DNA from: Tenuifilaceae bacterium CYCD
GTDB taxonomy: Bacteria > Bacteroidota > Bacteroidia > Bacteroidales > Tenuifilaceae
Reading direction: 5' to 3'
Assembly: GCA_036322835.1 (NCBI GenBank)
Contig: AP027304.1
Span: forward strand, 1,674,001-1,738,000
DNA: 64,000 bases
This document shows positions 36,442-44,754 of the stretch, piece after piece. The notes under the pieces were generated by a model. The model was not told where the DNA came from and did no database searches. It worked only from the letters and a program-made list of their open reading frames with translations. The stretch's first letter is position 1. Each line of letters begins with the position of its first letter. A program made the position numbers and the translations under genes.

Positions 36442-37128
36442 CTAAATTTCTTGAACCATGTCAGGGTCAATTATTTTATGGTGAACATCAATAAAATTCG
36501 TTTTGCCACCGAACCACTCCAGCACAGTTTCTCTATCAACCCCGGTTGGTTTTGTCGAAATCATACTTTGGTACGACGACCACGGGTAATTCCTATAGTC
36601 GTTGATAAAGCCATGATGAATGGGGTTTTGGTGGATGTAAATAACTAGGTTTTGGAAATATTTCTCGGAGGTTATTTTTAGGCGATGGAAATTTTTTTCG
36701 AATAGACTTCCCGTGCGATTATTTTTTAAGTTGAAATACTTAGTGTACGAACTGAATAGATGCGAAAACATTCGGTGGGGAACGGGTTTTCTCCCATTAA
36801 CGCTTCCAGATCCTTCGGATTCTGGAAGGTTATGGGTTAGCTGCCACTTAAACCTTCCAGAGTCGATAGACCTGGAAGAGTTTAAGTCCTCAAGAAAGCC
36901 TATTTCATCCTCCTCCTTTATCCTCACCAGTAAATGAAAATGGTTGCCCATTAGGCACCATGCGTAGGTATTGGCAATTGGGGTGATGTATTTGTCGTAA
37001 AGCCTAAGGAAATGCTCGTAGTTTCCAGGGGTATGGAATAGCGGAGTGCCGTTATTGCCGCGATTATAGATGTGGTAGTAGCAGCCGTGCTCCAAGGGGA
37101 TGTTGCTCGATTTAGTCATTATTTCCAT
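36442..37128 (-). CDS. REP-associated tyrosine transposase (RAYT, Y1 family)
   Basis: The protein belongs to the IS200/IS605-like Y1 transposases of the REP-associated branch. Motifs are 'YYHIYNRGNNGTPLF', the HUH pair in 'LMGNHFHLLVRI', and the helix 'LFSSYTKYFN' whose Tyr is the likely nucleophile, followed by 'RTGSLFEKNFHR' and 'YIHQNPIHHGF'. RAYTs cut and join single-stranded DNA at REP palindromes. I favour a start at 37128 (MEIM); an open frame extends to 37269 through a repeat copy. Between the HUH motif and the Tyr helix, a ~40-residue stretch is encoded by a second copy of that repeat. It sits inside the cas operon, on the same strand. Confidence 0.85.
   Translation of the reverse strand: MEIMTKSSNIPLEHGCYYHIYNRGNNGTPLFHTPGNYEHFLRLYDKYITPIANTYAWCLMGNHFHLLVRIKEEDEIGFLEDLNSSRSIDSGRFKWQLTHNLPESEGSGSVNGRKPVPHRMFSHLFSSYTKYFNLKNNRTGSLFEKNFHRLKITSEKYFQNLVIYIHQNPIHHGFINDYRNYPWSSYQSMISTKPTGVDRETVLEWFGGKTNFIDVHHKIIDPDMVQEI
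36798..36903. repeat. Two-hairpin element inside the RAYT coding region
   Basis: CTTCCAGATCC with its inverse, and CCTTCCAG/CTGGAAG about 40 bases on, form two hairpins. The ~105-bp sequence is nearly identical to 37165-37262 and lies in frame within the transposase gene, so it adds about 40 residues rather than breaking it. Confidence 0.8.
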
Positions 37129-37164
37129 GTTAAATCCAATACGCCTAGGCTTGTTTTTTTCCAT

Positions 37165-37262
37165 TAACGCTTCCAGATCCTTCGGATTCTGGAAGGCTGT
37201 GGGTAGGTTGCCACTTAAACCTTCCAGAGTCGATAGACCTGGAAGGTTTAAGTCCTCAAGGA
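37165..37262. repeat. Two-hairpin element upstream of the RAYT gene
   Basis: A second copy of the ~105-bp element with two hairpins (CTTCCAGATCC near 37171 and AACCTTCCAG/CTGGAAGGTT at ~37219-37250), in the same orientation as the copy inside the RAYT gene. It gives the long-start form of the RAYT its N-terminus. Confidence 0.8.
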
Positions 37263-37331
37263 AACCCAAATACGTTTTCCATTTTTGCTCTTCCGGGGGT
37301 TAAAAAGTAGGATGGGGGTACCTCAAGTACA

Positions 37332-37603
37332 GATTGATTTATCATTTTTGAGGATGCATCCGGTTTTGAAGTACCCCCATCCTCATTTTGGATAGATTGA
37401 TCTATCGTTTTTGAAGATGCATCCTATTTCGAAGTGCCCTCATCTTCATTTTTGATAGACGCATCCTGTTTTGAAGTACCCCAATCTTCAATTTGGATAG
37501 ATGCATCTATCATTTTTGAGGATGTATCCTATTTTGAAGTACCCATATTCATCAATTTGATGGATTCATCTTTAAATTTTGAGGATCGATCCTGTTTTGA
37601 AGT
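37332..37603. repeat. 63-bp tandem repeat, five units, decayed coding frame
   Basis: Units start at 37332, 37395, 37458, 37500 and 37563; the third is 42 bp, exactly 21 short. Each unit seems built from three related 21-bp pieces (GAT..ATC...TTTTGA). On the minus strand one frame reads a 21-aa repeat with 'DASSKMID' and 'NEDGGTSK' segments, twice interrupted by TAG where other units have CAG. This looks like a former repeat protein. The gap 37270-37657 holds no intact gene; a perfect 11-bp hairpin lies at 37605-37633. Confidence 0.8.
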
Positions 37604-37657
37604 GGGAGGGGGTACTTGTTTTGTACCCCCTCCGGCATTGTAAGCACATTTTTAGAG

Positions 37658-38137
37658 TTAGTTGGGTTTTACCACCTCATCGGTACGGCTGGTGGATATA
37701 TTCTCGAAGGCCTTTTTCAGATCGTCCACAATGGGTTTAGTTCCCGGAATATTCATCTTGGCGGCCTGCTTGGCAGAGTTATATATGGAAAGAGCTGCCA
37801 CATAGGCATCGGAGCCCGCGGCTATTCGTGTGTCGTTAATCATATCGGCCAGGCGGTTAACCTCTTTGGCGATATTCTGGAGGTTGTTGAAAAGGTTGAT
37901 GTCGCGCTCCAGCTCATCGAGGTCGGTGAACGGGGGTAGAATTTTAGGCTCGTTGCGGGCGTAATATATGCACTTGCTCACAAATGGGCTGCGGCTGTCC
38001 TCCAGTTTAGGCATAGTTTTTTTAACGGAGGGCGATAGGTTGATGATGAAGGGCATTTTTGCCTGAATATCGGCAAAGTCGTTCATAATTTGGTTAACTA
38101 CCTCCTGGGCAATTTCTGCGGAAATGTAATCACTCAT
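37658..38137 (-). CDS. Uncharacterised 159-aa helical protein in the cas locus
   Basis: I do not recognise this protein. It has no signal peptide or membrane segment and appears mostly helical, with amphipathic stretches 'AEIAQEVVNQIMNDFADIQA', 'LFNNLQNIAKEVNRLADMIN' and 'AAGSDAYVAALSIYNSAKQA', so it could be a four-helix cytoplasmic protein. It lies between cas9 and the RAYT gene on the cas strand, with the tandem repeat downstream and 234 AT-rich bases separating it from the cas9 end. It might be cargo of the inserted segment, a regulator, or unrelated to CRISPR function. No catalytic motif is visible. Confidence 0.7.
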   Translation of the reverse strand: MSDYISAEIAQEVVNQIMNDFADIQAKMPFIINLSPSVKKTMPKLEDSRSPFVSKCIYYARNEPKILPPFTDLDELERDINLFNNLQNIAKEVNRLADMINDTRIAAGSDAYVAALSIYNSAKQAAKMNIPGTKPIVDDLKKAFENISTSRTDEVVKPN

Positions 38138-38330
38138 AGCAATTTGTTTTTTTAATGGTTAGTAATTGGTTAGAAAAACATAAAGACTAAAAAGCGAAAG
38201 GCAAAAAACAAAAAACAACAAAAAGCGATTAAATCGTAAATCAGAATCTAATGTATAGATAATTAGCAATATATGCAAACCGAGCGACGAATTTTTTATT
38301 GGGGGAGGATTAAAAATTACTTTTTCTGTA

Positions 38331-38363
38331 AGCCCAGTCAGGGTTTTGAGGGCTGACTGGGCT
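38331..38363. repeat. REP-like palindrome just after cas9 (possible terminator)
   Basis: AGCCCAGTCAG and its inverse CTGACTGGGCT are 11 bases apart, 9 bases past the cas9 stop. The stem could stop cas9 transcription, though the T-tract on the minus strand is weak. The rest of 38138-38371 is AT-rich with no visible gene. Confidence 0.7.
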
Positions 38364-38371
38364 TTGTGAAA

Positions 38372-41300
38372 CTAATTTAAAAAGTGAATTTCTCCGTCAG
38401 GTTTGATTTCGAAGTCCTTACCTTCAATGAGACAGTTAAAATTGTCAGAAGACAATTTTAAACGTGGCTGGTATTTTGAAACATCTATTACAGTGTCACC
38501 GTCTCCCAATTCTTTATCAGGACGAGCCTCTAAATGATGTTGGATGTAAAGATATCCTGTTGAACCCATTTCGTTAAATTTATAGACCTTATAAAGTCTT
38601 TTTGCAATTTCGTCTTTAGATAAATCGGCAACGACTTCATTTGCATCAGATTTTGTAATGACTTTAATTCCTGTTTTCAACACTCCTGATAGTTTAAAGA
38701 CTTTTTTACTTTTATCTCCTCTTTCAAGATATAAAAAGTAAGGATTATCAAATAATTCTTTGATGTTATTTGCTCGTAGTTGAGCTATATCAAAATAATT
38801 AAGAATTCTAAAGTTCCTTTTAATTCCTTTTTCAGTTTCTAATTCATAAAGTAGATATAAGTAATTGTCAGCATTTTGTGCATAATACCATTGTTTATAT
38901 TCATCCTTCGAAAGGTTGGTTTGTTTTTTTAATGCTATGGACTTTTCTTTTGTCATAAACCCTCTTCCTGCGGCAACTTTACATCGTACATGCCGAATTG
39001 GGCTAAGCATCCTTCCGTTTTTATCATGCTTTATAGGATTCCCATCATTATCAAGTAGCCAAAAATCTTTAGTTATTGCTTCTTTAAAAGGTTGTTTCAA
39101 CTCTAGTCTTTCTTTTAATGTTAATGATATTGAATGTTTTACTTTAGGATCAATAATGCTTTCGACATCTTTTTCCGAAGTGAAGTCTTTAAGAGGAACT
39201 CTAACAACCATTGTTATCTTATCTTTGTTTTCATTATTCTTCTCATAAACGTAACAGCCATCTTTTAATATGGGCTTCCCGGAAGTTTCTTCTCTTAAAG
39301 GTTCTTTAATGGCCCCAAAGAAAGTATCCTTATGTAATTGTCCTCTTATGCAATCCCCCTTTGCAATTTTGGGTTTAGGGTTGCCATTTTTATCAAGTAA
39401 AGTTTTTCCGTTTTTATCCTTCAGGTAAACTATTTTTCCTCTGCGACGTACTATTTTTTTGCCTTTTACTAAAGCCTTATCCTGAGCAATATTGTTTATG
39501 AGGATATTGTTGTCTATTTCGTCAATCATGGCCTCAAGTGCTGGCAATTCAAGTTTTGACACCTCCCGATCAAGTTCCGCTTTTAACCAGTCATATTTTT
39601 TATAGCCTCCTGTTTCCTTGGCAATTTGTTTTTCTTCAAGGTATTCGTAGAATAGTTTTAGAATTTTTTCGCGTTGCGCTGCATGCGGAATTAGCGTTAG
39701 TATCAGGGCATCAATGGCGTGATGGGAATGCTTTGCCCGGCTCTTTTTCTCGTATGTATTCTGTATCTCAACAATTTTTCTGAAATCAGAAGTAACGGAA
39801 CCCTTTTGCACATCAACGGTATTGAATGCCGTTTTTAGGTAGTGCATGGCATACTTTGATATTAACTGCGTATCTACCAGTTGACTATTTTTAAAGCCAC
39901 TGGTAACTTCAGTCATGGTAAATCGACCTAATTTATTCTGCCAATACTTAAGTTCCATTACCCAGAGATGACGTTGCCGAATGGCCTCGTCTTTCTGGTC
40001 TTTAGTTGAGGCATGTTTGGATTTCCCCTTCCAGAACTCAACCATAGTTTTGATATGCTCAACTTTATCTTCCCAATCTTTTAATCGGGGTTTAATGGCA
40101 GTATATACATCAGTGCCAATTTGGGTATCGTTATCGTAGTTTGGCAACTGGGTTGGTATCTTATTTTTCTTAATATTCCTGTTGTAATGGGCAAAGCATA
40201 CCGTAAGGTTTGCTAACGAGTTATCGAAAGAAATACTTCGCGGAATGGTATGTTCAAAATCAACGGCATTTGTGTTAAAGAGGTCGCTAATTGATATTAC
40301 CCTTCCCGTGTACATGCAAATGCACTTTTGCTCTTTCCATAAACGGTACTTATCGACCATCTGTTTAGCCTGCAAGAGTTTTTGGAAGAGGTCGGTTGTT
40401 TGATTTGTCCATTTGTTTTGATTGTATTCGCCTGTTGCTTTGCTTACAGAACTCTTTTGAACTTGCTCATACCACATCCTTACCTTATCAATGTCCTCGT
40501 CGCTATCGGGGTTGGGCTGTGTTGTGTAGTCTTTATTCTCGAGCAAACTGCTGATTGCATCAGCAAACTCGTTATTTTCGTTTTGCCTTTGCCGTTGATA
40601 AGTTTCTATTGCCCACCTCTCGTTAGCATTGTTTAAATCGCGGGCTGTTTCAACAACAATTCTAGTCTCCTCGTCTATTTGTCCCGTTTTAATGAGATAG
40701 TTGGTAAGCTTGCGTAACTCGTAAAGAGTACGCATTGCCATTGGATTTTTAAATGCACCTGTCTTGGGGCTTTGTAGGTATAACTTGCCATCATCCTTGC
40801 TGGGTTTTGATGGGGCGTATATCTCAATCATCGATGGGTGATAGAGTTTGTCAAGTTGTTTCTTGTCAACTTCGGGAAAATTAGCCAGTATAAAATCTTT
40901 AAGTGTATCCACTACCCGTGGAAGTTTATAGAACTGGTGGCTTGTGGATTTATGGTATGTTTTTTCTTTAATTTTAATAACATGGTATCTATCCTCTCCC
41001 ATTAGAACTGTTTCAAACCCGGCTCTAAAGGTGCTTTGATATAGATGGGTTACCTTGTCAACTATTTCTGATTTGTTCGGAATTTTTTCTTCCCATGTTT
41101 TTGTTCCGATAGTTTCTATAATGGTTTTCAGAATGTCATTTTTGTCCGACTCGGTTAATGTGTAAGTAGTGTCCTTAAATCCGTATTTTTCATTATCGTG
41201 TAACGCTTTATATGCAGCTACAAGGTTGTTTACAATATTAATAATCTGCTTTTCTTCCCTGTTTGATGCAATTAGCAGGGCGATACTGCGCTTTATAAAT

Positions 41301-42895
41301 TGTTGGTTTTCTTTTATACCCCAGATATTCTCTCCAATAATTTCAGGGATATTTGCCAGCAAAACAGCTTCGGTATAAATGAATCCTTCTCGAAGGAATA
41401 GATTGATTTTTTTAATTGCATTTAAGCTGAGCATTGAATATCCATCGGGACAGGCTTTCCAGGCTGTAATAAATTTCTTAGTTTTTTCATCATCTAGTTC
41501 CAACTTTTCGGTGGCAAACTGTGAAACCAATTCCTCGTCATCGAATGAGAAGATTACATGCCAAACATCTTCAGTGTTATACTTAATTGTATGCTCTTCT
41601 CCAGTTTTCTTATTAACTCTACTTAGATTCGTTGTTTTTTGGTAGTTGCGCCAATCATCTCCGAATATATCCTTTAATCGGGCTGATAAAGGGCAAGCAG
41701 ATACATTGGTTTTGTCGGAATAGTTGATAGTTTTATTTCTATAGTCTAAAATTCCTGCAACACCTTTATCTTTAAACTCCCGTTTTTGAATATATTCACG
41801 AATCTCTGTAAAGTTAAAGTGAGATTTTGAAGGACGATAGAAAAGTTTATTGTAGATTTCCTTTTTTAGTTCATCAGATAATCCTATCCATTCACCATCT
41901 TTTTCTTTTCGATATTGAATATTGTTAAGTAGTGACAACGCTCTAAACTCTTCAAATTCGGGATGACTTATCGGGCATCTATATTTATCCGTTTCAAGGG
42001 TGCATTTTCCCACTAATCCTTTTTGTGAGCGCAATGGTCGTTGGAAAAAGATAGCCCCATTGTAACGGTTCTTGCTCGATTCAATAAGTTTTTTGTATAA
42101 GTCTGAATCTATTCCAATCCCTTGAAACTCGAACATCTTAGTGCATTCATCCTTGTAGTGCTTTCTAAAAGTATGTTGAATCCATTCTAAACGAACTCGT
42201 TCCCCCTGCTTCTCAACAAAAGCTAATGCAGAACCGATTGTTGGGAAATCAGAAATAGATTTGTTGAATCGCTTTTGAAGATTATTTTCAAATTCAGTTT
42301 CTTTTTTTAGTTCAGATTTTGCATCCTGTTTTTCGCCGGTATCTTGCACGGCTACATCCTTACGACTGCTCTTGAATCCCCGTCGCTGTGCTATGTGGTA
42401 TAATGCTCTCCCTAGCTTATAGCGGTCAATCTCTTTTGATAAATCAAGTTTAAAAGTTATTAGCTCCGCTCTTAATTGGTATGGACTTGAGTAATCGGGT
42501 TTCCCATCTCCATTAAAGTCAAGTTTAATCCAACTGTCAAACGATATGTCGTCAACAGGGTATGCTCTGCCACCTTCCCCCTTAATTGCCTTTTCTTTGT
42601 CATATTTTCTCCATCGGTTTAGACTTTTCGTTGATAAAGGACAGTAGCCATTCTCTATTAGTATCTCCAATGTTTTCCAAAGTTTATATTTGCGCGATTG
42701 ATATAACCGACGTGTTGACCGTTTCTTTGTTCTTTCTGCCGCAAACGAAAACTCTCCAGATTTCCCAACCCCAACTCCTTTTTCGAAAATGGTTACTCCA
42801 TATTTTTCTATTTGCTCGTTTTTATCATTAATTGTATTTCGGATAGCCCAACCAATTGAGTTTGTTCCGAGATCGAGTCCGAGAATTTTTGCCAT
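38372..42895 (-). CDS. cas9: Type II-C CRISPR RNA-guided endonuclease Cas9
   Basis: The 1507-aa protein is a complete Cas9. RuvC-I is 'KILGLDLGTNSIGWAI' with Asp8, the Arg-rich bridge helix is 'KKRSTRRLYQSRKYK', RuvC-II carries Glu749 in 'IVVETARDLN', the HNH nuclease is 'NAVDFEHTIPRSISFDNS' with His882, and RuvC-III is 'HSHHAIDALILTLIP' with Asp1062. The remaining ~440 residues are the wedge and PAM-interacting region. Cas9 cuts crRNA-matched double-stranded DNA with help from tracrRNA. The absence of csn2 and cas4 fits type II-C. The size is at the upper end for II-C proteins. The tracrRNA gene diverges from its 5' end. Confidence 0.98.
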   Translation of the reverse strand: MAKILGLDLGTNSIGWAIRNTINDKNEQIEKYGVTIFEKGVGVGKSGEFSFAAERTKKRSTRRLYQSRKYKLWKTLEILIENGYCPLSTKSLNRWRKYDKEKAIKGEGGRAYPVDDISFDSWIKLDFNGDGKPDYSSPYQLRAELITFKLDLSKEIDRYKLGRALYHIAQRRGFKSSRKDVAVQDTGEKQDAKSELKKETEFENNLQKRFNKSISDFPTIGSALAFVEKQGERVRLEWIQHTFRKHYKDECTKMFEFQGIGIDSDLYKKLIESSKNRYNGAIFFQRPLRSQKGLVGKCTLETDKYRCPISHPEFEEFRALSLLNNIQYRKEKDGEWIGLSDELKKEIYNKLFYRPSKSHFNFTEIREYIQKREFKDKGVAGILDYRNKTINYSDKTNVSACPLSARLKDIFGDDWRNYQKTTNLSRVNKKTGEEHTIKYNTEDVWHVIFSFDDEELVSQFATEKLELDDEKTKKFITAWKACPDGYSMLSLNAIKKINLFLREGFIYTEAVLLANIPEIIGENIWGIKENQQFIKRSIALLIASNREEKQIINIVNNLVAAYKALHDNEKYGFKDTTYTLTESDKNDILKTIIETIGTKTWEEKIPNKSEIVDKVTHLYQSTFRAGFETVLMGEDRYHVIKIKEKTYHKSTSHQFYKLPRVVDTLKDFILANFPEVDKKQLDKLYHPSMIEIYAPSKPSKDDGKLYLQSPKTGAFKNPMAMRTLYELRKLTNYLIKTGQIDEETRIVVETARDLNNANERWAIETYQRQRQNENNEFADAISSLLENKDYTTQPNPDSDEDIDKVRMWYEQVQKSSVSKATGEYNQNKWTNQTTDLFQKLLQAKQMVDKYRLWKEQKCICMYTGRVISISDLFNTNAVDFEHTIPRSISFDNSLANLTVCFAHYNRNIKKNKIPTQLPNYDNDTQIGTDVYTAIKPRLKDWEDKVEHIKTMVEFWKGKSKHASTKDQKDEAIRQRHLWVMELKYWQNKLGRFTMTEVTSGFKNSQLVDTQLISKYAMHYLKTAFNTVDVQKGSVTSDFRKIVEIQNTYEKKSRAKHSHHAIDALILTLIPHAAQREKILKLFYEYLEEKQIAKETGGYKKYDWLKAELDREVSKLELPALEAMIDEIDNNILINNIAQDKALVKGKKIVRRRGKIVYLKDKNGKTLLDKNGNPKPKIAKGDCIRGQLHKDTFFGAIKEPLREETSGKPILKDGCYVYEKNNENKDKITMVVRVPLKDFTSEKDVESIIDPKVKHSISLTLKERLELKQPFKEAITKDFWLLDNDGNPIKHDKNGRMLSPIRHVRCKVAAGRGFMTKEKSIALKKQTNLSKDEYKQWYYAQNADNYLYLLYELETEKGIKRNFRILNYFDIAQLRANNIKELFDNPYFLYLERGDKSKKVFKLSGVLKTGIKVITKSDANEVVADLSKDEIAKRLYKVYKFNEMGSTGYLYIQHHLEARPDKELGDGDTVIDVSKYQPRLKLSSDNFNCLIEGKDFEIKPDGEIHFLN

Positions 42896-42932
42896 TTTAT
42901 TTAAAATTAAATTACTATATCATTTTTTTCTT

Positions 42933-42940
42933 TACATTTG
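42933..42940 (+). promoter_or_regulatory. Predicted -7 element of the tracrRNA promoter
   Basis: TACATTTG is an exact TAnnTTTG match. The expected start, about 7 bases downstream, coincides with the anti-repeat (42945-42950). Confidence 0.6.
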
Positions 42941-42944
42941 TCTT

Positions 42945-43055
42945 ATACAATCTGTGAGACTTTTCACAATAAGGCTATAAGCCGAAGAATTTCTTAACCC
43001 TGCGTACCCCGTAGGGTTTCCTTGTTTTAAGGCGGTGCAAGTCGCCTTTTTGTTT
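42945..43055 (+). ncRNA. tracrRNA
   Basis: The anti-repeat pairs with the crRNA repeat in two blocks: 42945-42954 (ATACAATCTG) with repeat positions 16-25, and 42963-42969 (TTCACAA) with positions 2-8; a bulge of 8 against 7 bases lies between. Then follow a small nexus-like hairpin (GGCT/AGCC, 42973-42983), a hairpin AACCCT...AGGGTT (42996-43018) and a terminator stem AAGGCG/CGCCTT (43029-43048) with a T-run. This is the standard layout of a type II tracrRNA. It runs divergently from cas9, 50 bases from its start codon, and ends near 43055. The exact 5' end is inferred from the -7 element. Confidence 0.88.
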
Positions 43056-43153
43056 TTGCCATTCTAAAATTAAAGGATTTTATTTTAAATAAAAAGCATA
43101 ACCCGTTAAAATTCAATTAAAACGGGTGTTCTAAAAAATAAAATGATGCAAAC

Positions 43154-43188
43154 ATAACCTTTTCAGGTTTTAAACACTGAAAGGTTAT
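43154..43188. repeat. REP-like palindrome downstream of the tracrRNA gene
   Basis: ATAACCTTTTCAG with the near inverse CTGAAAGGTTAT. It is a diverged relative of the CCCTGTCAGGG dyads. The gap 43056-43300 holds this and the next dyad, and no gene I can see. Confidence 0.7.
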
Positions 43189-43254
43189 ATGGCTTGAAGG
43201 GTGCCTGCAACCCAAAATTTATACAGAAGTTTTTTAATGGAACTTAAGATTTTT

Positions 43255-43287
43255 AACGCTGTCAGGTCTTTTAGACTCTGACAGGTT
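43255..43287. repeat. REP-like palindrome before recX
   Basis: AACGCTGTCAGGTC with its near inverse, 14 bases past the recX stop. It may act as a terminator of recX on the minus strand. Confidence 0.7.
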
Positions 43288-43300
43288 TCTTAGTAGGAAG

Positions 43301-43780
43301 TTATTCCCCTTTCACAACCCCATTCACCACATCAATCACCAAACCCATATCAAACCCGCGCGATACACCAAAGCGGATTAGCTTGTTCTTTAAATCGTAA
43401 ACCGATTTTGCTTTGGTTTGCTTGGCCTTTCGGGAGAGTAACTCAATCAACTGCGATTTGTTGGTGCTGGGATCAATTTGAGTGAGGGCTTCGTTTATAA
43501 TATCTGTTGAGATTCCTTTAGCCCTTAGGGCGGTGGATATTTTTACCCGTCCCCACTTGCTTATCCGGCTTTTATCGCGTACAAACATCCCGGCATAGCG
43601 GGTGTCGTCAATAAAGCCATCGGAGACCAGCTGATTAATAACCCAATTAATATCTAAGGGATCTAACTTCCATTGAATCATTTTTTGTTTCAGATCGCCG
43701 CTGCACTTCTCGCTACGGGCGCAGAGGCTCTGTAGTCGAGTAAGTGCTTTTTCTTTATCAATTTTTTGAGCGTTTTGCAT
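43301..43780 (-). CDS. recX: Regulatory protein RecX
   Basis: RecX binds RecA filaments and limits recombination. With ATG 43780 the protein has 159 aa and matches the family: three-helix repeats with 'QSLCARSEKCSGDLKQKM', 'WVINQLVSDGFIDDTRYAGM' and 'ISKWGRVKISTALRAKGIST'. The open frame reaches 43822, but the added 14 residues come from a dispersed degenerate repeat, so the shorter start is more likely. Its 3' end is followed by a REP-like dyad. It lies 77 bases downstream of prmC on the same strand. It is the first ordinary chromosomal gene after the CRISPR locus. Confidence 0.85.
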   Translation of the reverse strand: MQNAQKIDKEKALTRLQSLCARSEKCSGDLKQKMIQWKLDPLDINWVINQLVSDGFIDDTRYAGMFVRDKSRISKWGRVKISTALRAKGISTDIINEALTQIDPSTNKSQLIELLSRKAKQTKAKSVYDLKNKLIRFGVSRGFDMGLVIDVVNGVVKGE

Positions 43781-43820
43781 TTTAGTTCTGTTGTCTTGCG
43801 TCTGTTGTTCGCGGCTTTGC

Positions 43821-43844
43821 ATCTGATATCTGAAATCTGATGTC
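43821..43844. repeat. Dispersed TCTGATAT-type motif between recX and prmC
   Basis: ATCTGATATCTGAAATCTGA lies in the gap after prmC and overlaps the long alternative start of recX. It is one of four similar copies in this window. Confidence 0.5.
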
Positions 43845-43857
43845 CAGCGTCTGGCAT

Positions 43858-44712
43858 CTATCTTCTGCCGTATGCCATTCTGTTCTTTCCGTTGATGTCT
43901 TTTCTTACTTCAACATCCTTAAACCCGTTTTCAATCAGTAGATCCTTTATTTCGTTACCGAAAGCCTCGTTTATCTCGAAGTAGAGCTGCCCATCCCTTT
44001 TCAGCCACCTATGGGCGTTGATGGTTATTGTTCTGTAGAAAAGCAACGGGTCGTTATTGCTTACAAAAAGGGCAAGGTGTGGCTCAAATTCGGTAACATT
44101 TCTGTGCATAACCTGCTTTTCCATCTCCCTTACATAGGGTGGATTGCTGACTATAATATCGAACGGGGCGTTGGCAATGGCTGGTGCTGCAAGAATATCA
44201 GCATTGATAAAATCAACCCGAACATCATTGTTTTTGGCATTTAGTTCCGCGGTATTTAGAGCCATAGGCGAGATGTCTATTGCTGAAACCTGAACGTTTG
44301 TGATGTATTTTGCTAAAGCAATGGCAATGCACCCAGTGCCAGTTCCTATATCTAGTATTTTAGGCGAAGCGTTTTTGTTGTTTCCGACTATCCAGCTAAC
44401 CAACTCTTCGGTTTCGGGTCGGGGGATTAGCACGTTTGGGTTTACCATAAAGATCATATCCATAAAATCGGCTTCGCCAATGGCATACTGAACAGGTTTT
44501 CCCTGTTCGAGCTCGTTTAGGATATCACTAATTCTTGTTACGGTTTCAACGTCAACGTTGACATTGGGGTTGATATGAACGTTGAAGTGGGGGATGCCAA
44601 CAACTTTATCGAAAAGTAGTTTCCGAATAGCCTGAACCTCATTGCCTGAATAGATTGACGATAATCGAGAGCCAATTGTATCAAACAGCTGCTTTAGGGT
44701 GTAACTGTTCAT
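43858..44712 (-). CDS. prmC: Peptide chain release factor N5-glutamine methyltransferase PrmC
   Basis: PrmC methylates the Gln of the GGQ motif in release factors RF1 and RF2. The 284-aa protein has an N-terminal helical domain and a SAM-dependent methyltransferase domain with 'ILDIGTGTGCIAIALA' (SAM binding) and the catalytic 'DIIVSNPPYVREME'. 'LIPRPETEELVSWIV' is the RF-contact segment. I chose ATG 44712; an open frame continues to 45003 but runs antisense through ribD. The gene diverges from ribD with starts 42 bases apart. Confidence 0.94.
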   Translation of the reverse strand: MNSYTLKQLFDTIGSRLSSIYSGNEVQAIRKLLFDKVVGIPHFNVHINPNVNVDVETVTRISDILNELEQGKPVQYAIGEADFMDMIFMVNPNVLIPRPETEELVSWIVGNNKNASPKILDIGTGTGCIAIALAKYITNVQVSAIDISPMALNTAELNAKNNDVRVDFINADILAAPAIANAPFDIIVSNPPYVREMEKQVMHRNVTEFEPHLALFVSNNDPLLFYRTITINAHRWLKRDGQLYFEINEAFGNEIKDLLIENGFKDVEVRKDINGKNRMAYGRR

Positions 44713-44721
44713 TAAAAAATG

Positions 44722-44729
44722 TATTTTTG
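44722..44729 (+). promoter_or_regulatory. Predicted -7 element of ribD
   Basis: TATTTTTG matches TAnnTTTG and lies 26 bases upstream of the chosen ribD ATG (44755). It sits in the short divergent gap to prmC. Confidence 0.5.
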
Positions 44730-44754
44730 TATAGATAACAAATTTACGGAATTT

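Noticed and set aside
37332-37603. TAG as a recoded glutamine codon in the 21-aa repeat
   Set aside because: TAG is a normal stop elsewhere in the window (for example the LTA-synthase-like gene), and one unit also lost 21 bp, so decay is the simpler reading.
37605-37633. Perfect 11-bp hairpin as a terminator of the 159-aa gene
   Set aside because: Neither side has a T-run; it may be part of a repeat instead.
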